From Rhodothermaceae bacterium (GTDB lineage Bacteria > Bacteroidota > Rhodothermia > Rhodothermales > Bin80): 64,000 bases of DNA. The stretch covers positions 124,001 through 188,000 of the forward strand of contig VXSC01000018.1 in assembly GCA_009838195.1 (NCBI GenBank), in the 5' to 3' direction. Below are positions 1-8,910 of the stretch, piece after piece (within the stretch, counting starts at the first letter, position 1; each line of letters starts with the position of its first letter). The position numbers were made by a program, and so were the translations under genes. Under the pieces are notes generated by a model, which searched no databases, was not told the origin of the DNA, and saw only the letters and a list, made by a program, of their open reading frames with translations.

Positions 1-1
1 T

Positions 2-1165
2 GGTTACCGCACCTATATGTCCGGGAAATGGCATGTCGGAGAGCGCCCTCAGCACTGGCCCCGCACGCGCGGGTTCGAACGTTATTTCGGTTTAATCAGC
101 GGTGCGAGCAGTTACTACGAGATCATCGAAAACCAGCCTCGCAAACGGCAAATGGTATTGGATGATGATCCTTGGAGCCCACCAGACTCGGGGTTCTATA
201 TGACGGATGCATTCACGGACCGAGCGATTGAATTTCTTCAGTCGCACCCATCTGAGAAGCCGTTCCTGCTCTATTTGGCTTACACTGCTCCACATTGGCC
301 TTTACATGCACTCCCCGAAGATATTGCCAGATATGCACATGAGTACGAAGAGGGATGGGACGTGCTGCGTCAGGATCGCTATGCACGAATGCAGGAATTG
401 GGAGTGATCGATGAAACGTATGCTTTTTCTTCCAGGCCCCCAAGGCTGCCTGCCTGGCAGGATATGATCGACAGAAATGATTGGGCGCTACGCATGTCCG
501 TATATGCCGCGATGGTGGATCGTATGGATCAGGGGATTGGGAGGGTGATCGATCAGTTGCGGTCTACGGATGCGTTGGACAACACATTGGTGATTTTTCT
601 CTCAGATAACGGTGGATGTGCCGAGAGTGTGGATGGGCGCCGGTTGCATGACCCAAGTACACATGCAGGCGAGCGAGGATCATATCTGGCTTATGAGGAA
701 GCATGGGCGAATGCCTCGAATACTCCCTTCAGGCTTTATAAGCAGTGGGTACACGAAGGTGGCATCGCGACTCCCCTGATCGCACACTGGCCTGCCCGCA
801 TCAGAGGGCCAGGCAGAATTATTGACGAGCCCGGCCATGTCATAGATCTAATGGCAACGGTTGCCGAGGTTGCTCGGGCCACCTTGCCTCATTCCGATGG
901 AAAGAGCCTATTGCCACTGTTGGATACGCCCGAGTACAGTTGGCCGGATCGTACCCTGTACTGGGAGCACATTGGGAATCGTGCGATCCGTCAGGGGGAC
1001 TGGAAACTGGTTTGGGACCGCGGACGCGCTGAGTGGGAGCTCTATAATCTTGCATTGGACGCAACGGAATTGTATGACCTTGCTGCGGAAGCTCCGGAGA
1101 TTGCTTCTAGCTTGCAGCATCGTTGGGAGGTCTGGGCAGACTCCATCGGGGTTCAACTGCGTTGA
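2..1165 (+). CDS. Sulfatase (arylsulfatase family), 5' end cut by the window edge
   Basis: C-terminal part of a formylglycine-dependent type I sulfatase, which hydrolyses sulfate esters, probably on polysaccharides. The frame is open from the first codon of the window, and the visible text begins with GYRTYMSGKWHVGE, the conserved block that normally lies about 100 residues into these enzymes. The true start and the catalytic C/S-x-P-x-R motif are therefore outside the window, and the ATG at 17 is internal. FLSDNGG carries the metal-binding Asp-Asn pair, and WVHEGGIATPLIAHWP is the conserved late block. The end reads as the usual C-terminal domain with WKLVWDRG and WELYNLALDATELYDLA. Two other sulfatases lie near 26 and 49 kb. 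The substrate cannot be read from the sequence. Confidence 0.93.
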   Translation, partial: GYRTYMSGKWHVGERPQHWPRTRGFERYFGLISGASSYYEIIENQPRKRQMVLDDDPWSPPDSGFYMTDAFTDRAIEFLQSHPSEKPFLLYLAYTAPHWPLHALPEDIARYAHEYEEGWDVLRQDRYARMQELGVIDETYAFSSRPPRLPAWQDMIDRNDWALRMSVYAAMVDRMDQGIGRVIDQLRSTDALDNTLVIFLSDNGGCAESVDGRRLHDPSTHAGERGSYLAYEEAWANASNTPFRLYKQWVHEGGIATPLIAHWPARIRGPGRIIDEPGHVIDLMATVAEVARATLPHSDGKSLLPLLDTPEYSWPDRTLYWEHIGNRAIRQGDWKLVWDRGRAEWELYNLALDATELYDLAAEAPEIASSLQHRWEVWADSIGVQLR

Positions 1166-1250
1166 TAATTTCAGCCAACAGATGAGGTGAGGGTAAGAGG
1201 TTCAATAAGATTCCTTTCGGGTCAAGTGCGTGAACCACGAGTCCCTGTGT

Positions 1251-1496
1251 TTACCCACTCGGTGTTTTAGCATTCGTCCCCTTCTGTTCAGGTTCAACAT
1301 TTTGGAAGGAAGCTAAAAGTCTAACCTCATTTTGTGCAATGGAGTCCAATATCCTTGCCTCGCTTTTTTCAATAGTGCGAGAAACCCGCCGGGTGATCAG
1401 TAAGATTATTCCGTACAGAACTCCAAAGATGGCAAGTAGAAGGACTGCAATGATGAGGAGGGTGATAATGATTTCAAAAGGACCTAGACTGAACAT
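1251..1496 (-). CDS. Small single-span membrane protein, copy 1 of a tandem family
   Basis: Function not recognised. About 81 residues from the ATG at 1496: a short N-terminus, one long hydrophobic segment (about residues 5-30), then a basic stretch TRRVSR and an amphipathic, possibly coiled-coil helix SEARILDSIAQNEVRLLASF. An in-frame GTG further upstream (1535) would add 13 residues; I prefer the ATG because it sits just before the membrane segment, as in copy 3. Two diverged copies follow on the same strand (1577-1753 and 1843-2058), sharing the SEARI..SIAQ..RL.ASF core and, in copies 1 and 3, the tail EQKGTNA. Expected topology is a single-pass protein with a helical tail. No partner gene is evident. 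Confidence 0.55.
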   Translation of the reverse strand: MFSLGPFEIIITLLIIAVLLLAIFGVLYGIILLITRRVSRTIEKSEARILDSIAQNEVRLLASFQNVEPEQKGTNAKTPSG

Positions 1497-1576
1497 GATT
1501 TTGAGATTATTTTGTCTTACCAGTTCCGGATACACAATAATCGCCCACTCGGCGCCTAAACGTCCGTCACCTTCTG

Positions 1577-1753
1577 TTAATTTTCAGTGTTTTTGAAGGA
1601 AGCTGCAAGTCGGGTCTCGCGTTGTGCAATAGAGGTCATAATTCTGGCCTCACTTTGTTGTAGGGAGCGAGAAACCTTCCGGTTGATCAGTAAACTAATG
1701 CCGTACAGAATTCCAAAGTTGACAAGTAAAACGACTGCGATGATGGAGATCAT
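1577..1753 (-). pseudogene. Degraded copy 2 of the small membrane protein family
   Basis: Clear homologue of copies 1 and 3: the hydrophobic segment, then NRKVSRSLQQSEARIMTSIA and RLAASFKN. The position matching the start ATG of copy 1 reads TAT here, and a TAG lies in frame a few codons further upstream, so only an internal ATG at 1753 is left, cutting into the membrane segment. The C-terminus stops early at a TAA where copies 1 and 3 continue with EQKGTNA. It could still be translated as a 58-residue peptide. I read it as a copy losing function. Confidence 0.5.
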
Positions 1754-1842
1754 GAGGGTTCCAAAAGGACCTAGGTCATAAATAATTTTGAGGTTGATCT
1801 ACCGTGTCGGTTCCTGACACACAACACCTGCCCACATGGCAC

Positions 1843-2058
1843 TTATGCATTCGTCCCCTTCTGCTCATTTTCAATGTTATTGAGGGAAGCTGCAAGTCTG
1901 GCATCACTTTGTGCAATAGAGGTCATAATTCTGGCCTCGCTTTGTTCTACGGAGCGAGAAACCCGCCGGGTGATTATTGAAATTCCACAGTATATAACTC
2001 CAATGAGGACAAATGAGTAGACTGCGAGGACAAGGGGTTCATATGGGAAAAATAGCAT
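1843..2058 (-). CDS. Small single-span membrane protein, copy 3 of a tandem family
   Basis: 71 residues: MLFFPYEPLVLAVYSFVLIG forms the start of a single membrane segment, followed by TRRVSRSVEQSEARIMTSIA and a helical tail RLAASLNNIENEQKGTNA. The tail is nearly identical to copies 1 and 2, while the membrane part has diverged strongly, so the amphipathic tail seems to be the conserved functional part. The ATG start is followed at once by hydrophobic sequence. Function unknown; no family recognised. Probably the first gene of the three-copy array as read on the minus strand. Confidence 0.55.
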   Translation of the reverse strand: MLFFPYEPLVLAVYSFVLIGVIYCGISIITRRVSRSVEQSEARIMTSIAQSDARLAASLNNIENEQKGTNA

Positions 2059-2509
2059 GTTATCGATCTGTTAAACCTGTTTTATTTTGTCGATTCCTCG
2101 TACACATCGCAATGGCTTACGACAGGTCGGTCAGAACCACGTTTAGAAACACCGATAGGATTCGAAACGTGATCAACTGCTTTGTACACATAAAGTAGCG
2201 TACGTACGCCGGTCTAATCCACGCTGGTCCCCAACGGGAGAATACCAATTCTCATGCAGCGTTTAGGTTCCAGTCTTTCCGAGAAACAGGGGTCACGCCG
2301 GGAGGCTTTTTCTGAGGATTCTTAATTTCGGCTTTGCTAATTTCGAAAACATCTAAAGCTTGCACATAGCAGTGAAATCCTTGGGAATACTATATGATCT
2401 TCAAAGGGTAGAGTCGAGTTAAAAGCGGCAGGGCTATTTTAAAGCGTCAGTGTTTTTCTGACGATTCCATTGCTCCCAGATCTAGGGTCTAGTTCATTCA
2501 ATCATAACC
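2059..2509. other. Intergenic region between divergent genes
   Basis: About 450 bases between the divergent small membrane gene and the SDR gene, so it should hold both promoters. I see no convincing gene. The one visible structure is a perfect 6-bp stem (CGTCAG 2445-2450, CTGACG 2458-2463) with a T-rich 7-base loop, 47 bases before the SDR start. It may be a small hairpin or protein-binding palindrome; it lacks the trailing T-run of an intrinsic terminator. Confidence 0.4.
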
Positions 2510-3235
2510 ATGCGACGCACAATTCTGATTACAGGTGCCAGTACAGGCATAGGTGCCGAAACGGCTCGGTGCCTAGCCAAGGGCAATACCTTAATTCTTC
2601 ACCATAACCAATCCCCGATTGAACCCGTGGTGGAAGAGGTACAGGCTATGGGTGGCACTGCCTATACATCCCAAGCTGATCTCATGAGCGAAGCCGGGTG
2701 TTACTCCCTGATGCAGGAGGTGAACCGTGTTACAGAACACCTTGATGTATTAATCAATAACGCGGGAAGTCTGCTCCAGCGTCACCTGGTTGAAGAGGTG
2801 ACATGGTCACTCATGGAGCGCATCTTTACACTGAATACCTATTCGGCGATGTTGCTTACAAAGCTGTGTGTTCCATTGTTACGGAAAGGAAATTCACCCA
2901 GCATCGTGAACATGACTTCCATTGCAATGCGGCATGGTGCGCCTACAGCAACGGTGTATGGGGCCGCAAAAGGAGCGATGGACTCGTTCACGCGTGGATC
3001 GGCACGTGAGCTTGCCCCGGACATTCGTGTCAATGCGGTTGCTCCTGGTGTGATTCTCACACCATTTCATGATCGCTATTCCACTGACGAAAAATTGGCT
3101 GCTATGGCCAACGATACACCTGTGGGCTTCAATGGCGAAAGTGATCATATCGCGCAGACGGTAAAACTTCTGATCGAAAACTCCTTCATCACCGGCGAGA
3201 CCATAGATGTCAATGGTGGGTTGTTTATGCGCTAA
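2510..3235 (+). CDS. SDR-family oxidoreductase (FabG-like)
   Basis: Classical short-chain dehydrogenase/reductase of 241 residues, the usual length, acting on an unknown alcohol or ketone with NAD(P)(H). The cofactor motif TGASTGIG is at residues 8-15, NNAG at 83-86, the catalytic Ser at about 137 (MTS) and the Y-x-x-x-K pair at Tyr150/Lys154 (VYGAAKG). The C-terminus GETIDVNGG is the typical end of the fold. The ATG has nothing coding in frame just upstream. It stands alone, followed by a 205-base gap before the TonB receptor, so its neighbours give no substrate hint. Many SDRs with this layout are annotated as 3-oxoacyl-ACP reductases, but that specific role is not supported here. Confidence 0.88.
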   Translation: MRRTILITGASTGIGAETARCLAKGNTLILHHNQSPIEPVVEEVQAMGGTAYTSQADLMSEAGCYSLMQEVNRVTEHLDVLINNAGSLLQRHLVEEVTWSLMERIFTLNTYSAMLLTKLCVPLLRKGNSPSIVNMTSIAMRHGAPTATVYGAAKGAMDSFTRGSARELAPDIRVNAVAPGVILTPFHDRYSTDEKLAAMANDTPVGFNGESDHIAQTVKLLIENSFITGETIDVNGGLFMR

Positions 3236-3440
3236 TTACCATTTTTCTTTGTGACCCGGAGCGCATCGTAAAAGCCGTCACGTACCGGTCTGTCTGAAAA
3301 AGCATATCAGGAATTATCTTCTGGGCGTGTGAACCTATGCTGTGTCAAATTGTCTTAGTTTCGTCACTAGCTACCTGCAGCAGTTTATTGCCACTCAGAA
3401 AAGTTGAGAACATTTTAGCAAGGCTCCCTAATAATTCGTA

Positions 3441-6131
3441 ATGAAACACTTCCTGTTAATTTTTTCAAGTCTCCTTTTTGTGAGTGCCTCTCTGGCACAG
3501 TATAACATGACCGGGACCGTTGTCACGCTTGATGTCGGCGACTCATTACCTGGTGCTTCTGTAGTTCTGGAGGGCACTTCTCGTGGAACTACAACGGATA
3601 CAGAAGGACGTTTTGAGCTCTCCGGCGTTTCGCCTGGTACCTACACGATTACCGTTTCCTTTGTGGGCTATGAAAATGCATCACAGGTGGTGACCGTACG
3701 GAGTGCTGATATCGTGCTGAATTTCGAACTTGAGTCTACCAGTGTGGCTTTGGAGGGCTTGGAAGTATTTTCTTCGAGAGCATTGGAGCAGCGGACTCCG
3801 GTTTCCTTCACGACCCTGGGGCGAGCAGAGTTGCGGCGTGATCTTGGTTCGCGTGATGTGCCACTGGTGCTCAATAGCGCACCGTCGGTCTACAGTACAG
3901 CGCAGGGAGGTGGTGCGGGTGACGCGCGTGTGAATGTACGGGGGTTCAATCAGCGCAATATTGCCATCATGGTCAACGGGATTCCAACCAATGACATGGA
4001 AAATGGCTGGCTTTACTGGTCAAACTGGGATGGTTTGGGGGAGGTGATAAACTCCATCCAGCTTCAACGTGGCCTGTCTGTTGTCACACTGGCGACGCCG
4101 TCCATCGGTGGTACAATGAATATCCTTACCGACCCGGCACGTAATACCCGACAAATACTCCTCAGACAGGAATTCGGGAACGATGGGCTTCGTAAGACCA
4201 ACCTTGTACTGTCCTCCGGGCTGATTAATGGTAAGGTTGCCGTGACCGTATCCGGGGTTCGAAAGACGGGACGGGGGTATGTGGACGGAACGTGGACGGA
4301 CATGTGGTCCTATTACGCTGCAGTCGGTTGGAATGCAAGCAGTAGGCATCGTATAGACTTTTTTGCAATCGGTACACCTCAGCGCCATGGGCAAAACCTG
4401 TTCCGGCAGAATATTGCTGCCTATGACCACGGCTTTGCAAGAAAAGTGTTTGAGCGGGATGGATTGGATGAAGAGACGATAGACGATATTCTGCGGCAAT
4501 TCCCAGAAAGAGGGCGGCGCTGGAATCAAAACATCGGCGCCGTCTCAGAGAGCTATACACGAGATCAGCACAATGGCTTTGGGCCCGTTCGGCGCAAGAA
4601 TGCCGAATATATTGATGAAATTGAGAATTTTTTTCACAAGCCCATTGTGAGTTTGATCCATTTTGGACAGCTGACAGACAAGTCCCTGCTTTCGACTACC
4701 CTGTATTATTCAGGAGGAAAAGGCGGTGGCTCTGGGCGCCATGGTGCATTTATCCAGAATTATGATGGCCCGTCCCCTGTCCCCGACTATGATGCGCAGA
4801 TTCAGTGGAACAGAGAGAATGGGCAGTCTTTCGGTATAATCCGCAACCGCCATAATGTCCAGTGGACACTGGGAGCTATTTCCAAGTTGACTCACCAGGT
4901 GAGCAGCCGCTTCAAGTTGGAGGTAGGAATTGACTGGCGCACGGCGGAAATTCAGCATTTCAGTACGGTGAGGGATCTACTCGGAGGGAATGGGTATTTG
5001 CGAATTGGAGATAGTGACTTCTGGGATCCGGAAGAGCAGGTCCGGCAACTGGGTGAGCGCTTTGAGTACAATGATGAGGTGACGGTGGATTGGATCGGGG
5101 GATTTCTGCAGGGGCAGTATGATGCAGGTCCATGGAGCGGTTTTGCAGTTGCAGGTTATACCAGTGTGAAGTATTCGTTTGAAGATTTCTTCACCGATGA
5201 CGGAAATGGGGAATTTTTCACGGCGTCGCCACCTTCCATTGGCGGTTATCAGGTCAAAGGTGGCGTAAGTTATAGCCTGAATGATGCGGTCTCCGTTTAT
5301 GCAAATTCAGGCTATATCTCCAAAGTACCTGTTTTTGATGGTGTCATAGATGCCATCTCGGGCAGCATAAACCCAGACCCTCAGAACGAAACATTCGTCG
5401 GGATAGAAAGCGGTATGAGTTTCAGGTCTCTCAACAGAAAAATGACGGCGAAGCTCAATTTCTATCACACTACATGGAATGATCGTACGGTGACTCGCAA
5501 TCTCGTGGAGCAAAGCGGTAATGATGAACTCGTAAGTATCAAAGGGTTGAATGCACTGCACAAAGGAATCGAAGGAGAGCTTGCCTGGCAGCCGGTGGAT
5601 TTCGTGCGCGTGGATGGCGCTTTTTCTTTTGGTGATTGGCGCTACACCGATGATGTGTCGGGTACATACACACTTGATCGCTCTAATCCGGATAGTCAGC
5701 AGGAGGTGTCGCTTCCGCTTAGTGGCGTCAAGGTAGGCGATGCTCCCCAGTCACAAGCGGCCTACGCGATAACGGCATTCCCGTATTCGGGGCTACATGT
5801 TAAGCTGACCGGGCGCTCCTATGCCCGGCATTTTGCGGATTTTGATCCTGCAGGATATAGTGATCGAAGGAGTACTGTATGGAGGGCTCCGGGATATAGG
5901 GTATTTGATCTACAGGCTGGCTATGATTTTGACAGAGGACGATACGGCATTCGCTTGTTTTTGCATGTCTTCAACCTAACGAATGCGTTCTATGTGCAGG
6001 ATGCCGTAAATAATTCCCGTTTTCACGCCTATATCGAGAATGGTTCAAATATGGGAAGGGCAGACGATGCAGAGGTATTCCTTGGTTTACCCAGAACATT
6101 TAACGTTGGGACGCGCATCACCTTCCACTGA
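3441..6131 (+). CDS. TonB-dependent outer-membrane receptor with N-terminal carboxypeptidase-like domain
   Basis: 896 residues. A Sec signal peptide ends near ASLAQ (residues 1-19). A carboxypeptidase-regulatory-like beta domain follows (about 20-105; LPGASVVLEGTSRGTTTD, GTYTITVSFVGYE), then the plug (about 110-225; VPLVLNSAPSV, VNVRGFNQRNIAIMVNGIP, LQRGLS) and a long beta-barrel. The last strand ends GTRITFH, with the terminal aromatic residue pattern of outer-membrane barrels. It should import a large substrate across the outer membrane with TonB/ExbBD energy. No SusD-like partner follows, so it is not a standard SusCD pair. An unrecognised gene follows after 32 bases. The ligand is unknown. 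Confidence 0.92.
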   Translation: MKHFLLIFSSLLFVSASLAQYNMTGTVVTLDVGDSLPGASVVLEGTSRGTTTDTEGRFELSGVSPGTYTITVSFVGYENASQVVTVRSADIVLNFELESTSVALEGLEVFSSRALEQRTPVSFTTLGRAELRRDLGSRDVPLVLNSAPSVYSTAQGGGAGDARVNVRGFNQRNIAIMVNGIPTNDMENGWLYWSNWDGLGEVINSIQLQRGLSVVTLATPSIGGTMNILTDPARNTRQILLRQEFGNDGLRKTNLVLSSGLINGKVAVTVSGVRKTGRGYVDGTWTDMWSYYAAVGWNASSRHRIDFFAIGTPQRHGQNLFRQNIAAYDHGFARKVFERDGLDEETIDDILRQFPERGRRWNQNIGAVSESYTRDQHNGFGPVRRKNAEYIDEIENFFHKPIVSLIHFGQLTDKSLLSTTLYYSGGKGGGSGRHGAFIQNYDGPSPVPDYDAQIQWNRENGQSFGIIRNRHNVQWTLGAISKLTHQVSSRFKLEVGIDWRTAEIQHFSTVRDLLGGNGYLRIGDSDFWDPEEQVRQLGERFEYNDEVTVDWIGGFLQGQYDAGPWSGFAVAGYTSVKYSFEDFFTDDGNGEFFTASPPSIGGYQVKGGVSYSLNDAVSVYANSGYISKVPVFDGVIDAISGSINPDPQNETFVGIESGMSFRSLNRKMTAKLNFYHTTWNDRTVTRNLVEQSGNDELVSIKGLNALHKGIEGELAWQPVDFVRVDGAFSFGDWRYTDDVSGTYTLDRSNPDSQQEVSLPLSGVKVGDAPQSQAAYAITAFPYSGLHVKLTGRSYARHFADFDPAGYSDRRSTVWRAPGYRVFDLQAGYDFDRGRYGIRLFLHVFNLTNAFYVQDAVNNSRFHAYIENGSNMGRADDAEVFLGLPRTFNVGTRITFH

Positions 6132-6163
6132 GATTGGTATCTTAGATAATACACCAAGAAGCC

Positions 6164-7123
6164 ATGGCGCACGTTGCTCCGAGACGGCAGGTTGTAGGAA
6201 ATAGGCTCACTGTTCGTTTCAACGATCACAACATAAACCAGGTAAACGTACATTTGGCCAACGCTTTGCGTGAGGTGGATCCTCAGTGGCGCAAAGAACC
6301 ACTCTCACAAATGGCCTCTGTTATAGACCTTGATCGCGAATCAGTTTCGCTAGTCCTCGTACATGAGATCCACGGTGGCGTGGACAAAGAAATTGTCAAA
6401 TTTTCGGAGCCCAAGTATGCGCCGTCGCCTGACAGATATCTCAAACTTGCCAAACCCGCCTACTACAGGGACGAGGAATGCCTAGTTGCGGGTATCCGCG
6501 ACCCTGAGGACGGGACGCAAATAATGGACGCCACACCGTACATGAGCCAGACTATTCCAGTAGAATTGTCTAGTGGCATGATTCGGAACCTTAGCGCACA
6601 GTTTACGCTAAGGTCAGACAATGCCCCTTGGGTTTACTGCACGTCTATTCGGCCAAATAGCCAAATCGAGTACAGCAAGCTAAAGCAACTTTTTGATGAC
6701 GATTACAAATACAGTGCAGTCACGAAAATCCAAGATCCCAGTGCGTTTGCCCTCCAATTGGGTTTGGATTTCGTGCTCATGGATGATTCGTCCGAACACG
6801 TAGAAGTGGACATAATTGCCGCATGGGGCTATGAGAGAGCCAGTGCTAAGTGCAGTCTATGGGATGGCCCGCGCTCGATTAACAGAATTGTCCACGTTTA
6901 CCACGGCCCCGTTTCCTATCAGGACCAGTCAGGGGTATTGCAGGATCTGAACGACTTCAGGCGGCTGCCTGACGGAATCTACGCCACGTTTACAAAACGC
7001 GCTAAGTACCGTAATCAGGTCGAGTACCGGTTTGCTATATCTCCCCTCGGCATAGCGAAACGAGACACCCTGTTGCTGCCCGTATCAGAGGAGCTTTATA
7101 AACTGGTTGTTCCGGAGTCGTGA
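6164..7123 (+). CDS. Hypothetical protein, 319 aa
   Basis: Not recognised. A soluble-looking, acidic/basic mixed protein with no signal peptide and no membrane segment. The reading frame is long and uninterrupted, with normal composition, so it is very likely real. It begins 32 bases after the TonB receptor stop, but the content suggests a cytoplasmic protein and not an extension of the receptor operon. Visible patterns such as SQTIPVELSSGMIRNLSAQF and VEYRFAISPLGIAKRDTLLL suggest a beta-rich protein. It is followed by a short broken-looking frame (7153-7434). A mobile or defence-associated origin is possible but unproven. Confidence 0.6.
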   Translation: MAHVAPRRQVVGNRLTVRFNDHNINQVNVHLANALREVDPQWRKEPLSQMASVIDLDRESVSLVLVHEIHGGVDKEIVKFSEPKYAPSPDRYLKLAKPAYYRDEECLVAGIRDPEDGTQIMDATPYMSQTIPVELSSGMIRNLSAQFTLRSDNAPWVYCTSIRPNSQIEYSKLKQLFDDDYKYSAVTKIQDPSAFALQLGLDFVLMDDSSEHVEVDIIAAWGYERASAKCSLWDGPRSINRIVHVYHGPVSYQDQSGVLQDLNDFRRLPDGIYATFTKRAKYRNQVEYRFAISPLGIAKRDTLLLPVSEELYKLVVPES

Positions 7124-7152
7124 TTCTTTGGACTAAGCGCTGATCAGTTCAA

Positions 7153-7434
7153 ATGAACGACAACAAAACAACGCCGAAAGAACGCGAGCGTCTGTTAAAC
7201 GAGTGAACCAATGTCCTCAGCCCCAACTTGTGCTATACGGGGCTTATCGTGTTGAAAGTTTTTGCAGGAGGGAAGCTAGAAGGATGGAAACAGCAAGCGC
7301 AAACGCAGGCACAAGCCGAAGTCGGGCCGCATGTCGTGCGGTCCACAATATATGGTGGCCTTTACCCGAATACATGGGCACCTTCAATTTCTGCAGACGC
7401 CGCTACGTATCTGAAAGTTTACAGCCGCTACTGA
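7153..7434 (+). pseudogene. Short open region interrupted by an in-frame TGA
   Basis: An ATG at 7153 opens a 17-codon frame (MNDNKTTPKERERLLNE) that ends at TGA 7204-7206. The same frame then stays open to 7434 and reads like protein (KVFAGGKLEGWKQQ, SADAATYLKVYSRY). This may be one small gene with a nonsense mutation, or a 68-codon gene starting at the TTG at 7228. It directly follows the unrecognised 319-aa gene and its last 7 bases overlap the convergent DUF2911 gene. No family recognised. Confidence 0.25.
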
Positions 7435-8012
7435 ACGACCGTGAAGGGAACGCTCGCCATTGTATGCTCCCATATCATAGAAAGCACGCCACCTTTATCC
7501 GTCACGTCGAAAAACCCAATCGTGAATTGATCAGCGCTGTGGGTCATCTCACTCACCGTCATGGGAACACGGACGACATCTTTGTCAGCAGTATAGCCAT
7601 AGGCACCCCAGATTCCGTCCCCGGGAGCTCGGCCAGAATCTTTGGCTGCGTGCGCAGAAAGAATAAAGGTCCAGCCATCCTGGCTTAGATCAACGAATAC
7701 ACTGTATTCACCAGCCGCAATCTGGACATCGCCAATCATGAGGGGAATCTCGGTGTGCAACCGTGTTGACTTGTTTGCACCCGCGCGCCAGACAGGCGCA
7801 GGCCCGGTCACCATCGTACCATAGTCTTCGTCAGAGCCAAAGATTCCTGTGCGGCCACGAAGGATTGGACGCCCATAATCAACAATGATCCACGCTTCTC
7901 CAATCTGCGTCGATGCTTCGCCGCGAGGGGAGGAAGGCCGCTGAGATAACGCGTCACTGGCTCCAAATAAGAGAAATGCCAACAGGAAGAGTGCAGTATT
8001 GAATCGGTACAT
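7428..8012 (-). CDS. DUF2911 domain protein, exported
   Basis: 194 residues with an N-terminal signal sequence (hydrophobic residues about 6-20, cleavage near DALSQ). The rest matches what I remember of the DUF2911 family, common in Bacteroidota and relatives: IIVDYGRPILRGR, GTMVTGPAPVWRAGANKST, GEYSVFVDLSQDGWTFILS. Members are about 180-200 residues and secreted or periplasmic; their biochemical role is not established. It is monocistronic, convergent with the upstream fragment and followed by a 330-base gap. Confidence is high for the family and none for the function. Confidence 0.82.
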   Translation of the reverse strand: MYRFNTALFLLAFLLFGASDALSQRPSSPRGEASTQIGEAWIIVDYGRPILRGRTGIFGSDEDYGTMVTGPAPVWRAGANKSTRLHTEIPLMIGDVQIAAGEYSVFVDLSQDGWTFILSAHAAKDSGRAPGDGIWGAYGYTADKDVVRVPMTVSEMTHSADQFTIGFFDVTDKGGVLSMIWEHTMASVPFTVVQ

Positions 8013-8343
8013 GAGAGTGTGTAAGTGATATGTTTTTCGGCTCTGTCAACGCAGGGGCTGCGCTCCTGTTTCCTTGGTCAGCAAGCCGGCACTGAAGTGT
8101 CCAACACTGCATATGTATTGACATTCGGCTCCCGGTCACGCGACATGCATCGGGATTCGTTCTACGGTTTGTAGCGTCAACGTTGCTACGTTTATCACAG
8201 GTTTGTAGAGTGTACGCTGGATGATTCACACAGTAGATCTTTCCATGCCAGTTGAGACAAACTTCAATCTGGACCCGACTCATACGATTTCACTGCGACT
8301 GCGTCTTGTACCGTATTTCATGCTGACCCCGAACCCGTTTCAA
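8013..8343. other. Intergenic region, nothing recognised
   Basis: Upstream of the DUF2911 gene and downstream of the SPOR lipoprotein gene, both on the minus strand. It should hold the DUF2911 promoter and the end of the SPOR transcript. I see no credible gene, RNA or hairpin terminator here. Confidence 0.4.
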
Positions 8344-8910
8344 CTACTCTATCGGAGTTCCAATAATGACCATGTCTGGTGCGATGAACGCACTGGCATA
8401 ACTCTTCTCAACCGCTTCCAAGAAGAGCACGGCATCATCCCGATTGATAAAGTTTCCGAGCCGAACGCGATAGTAGGGGGCACGGAAATCCTGGTAGACT
8501 GGTGGCTCCGGTTCGATTTGTGGGTACAACTCATAAACTGAAGCATCCTTGACAAAATTCCGCCACCAGGCCAAAGCATCTTCGACCACCTGATCTGCTT
8601 CCTGTTTATCTAGTGTAGATATAATCTGAATTCGAAAACCAGATTGCGCATCCGAAGGATCGAATAACAGCAGATCAGCAGATAGCAGCACCTCAGGAAC
8701 GTCGTGTTGGATCATGTTTGAAGGATCTTCCAACTGTTCCTGATACGCTTCTGGATTGAAGTCCTCATACTCGGTCCAATCGATCGGCACTTCGTCCCCG
8801 ACTTTTGTGTCCATCGTATCAACAAGCGACCTTGATCCCGGAGCGGAGCAGCCGACTGCACTAAGAAGCAGGAGGATCAGGATCCAACCACGATTAGAAT
8901 CAATCATCAT
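8344..8910 (-). CDS. SPOR-domain lipoprotein
   Basis: 188 residues. The lipoprotein signal has a lipobox ending SAVGC (Cys21), so the mature protein should be membrane-anchored. An acidic linker (about 25-85) leads to a C-terminal SPOR-type domain (about 90-182) with paired repeats: GFRIQIISTLDKQEADQVVE and PYYRVRLGNFINRDDAVLFL. SPOR domains bind denuded peptidoglycan, often at the division site, so this is probably a cell-wall-binding lipoprotein. Its first 11 bases overlap the end of deoC on the same strand, giving a coupled deoC-SPOR transcript; there is no obvious functional link. Confidence 0.8.
   Translation of the reverse strand: MMIDSNRGWILILLLLSAVGCSAPGSRSLVDTMDTKVGDEVPIDWTEYEDFNPEAYQEQLEDPSNMIQHDVPEVLLSADLLLFDPSDAQSGFRIQIISTLDKQEADQVVEDALAWWRNFVKDASVYELYPQIEPEPPVYQDFRAPYYRVRLGNFINRDDAVLFLEAVEKSYASAFIAPDMVIIGTPIE

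Noticed and set aside
4020-4529. Long antisense frame inside the TonB receptor gene
   Set aside because: It is a complement shadow of the receptor; its composition has no protein signal of its own.
7204-7206. Selenocysteine codon (TGA)
   Set aside because: No SECIS-like hairpin follows, no selenoprotein family matches, and the context looks like a nonsense codon in a short unproven frame. The TGA at 27568 was rejected for the same reason.
8221-8541. 106-codon plus-strand frame
   Set aside because: It is mostly antisense to the SPOR lipoprotein, which has clear domain and lipobox support.
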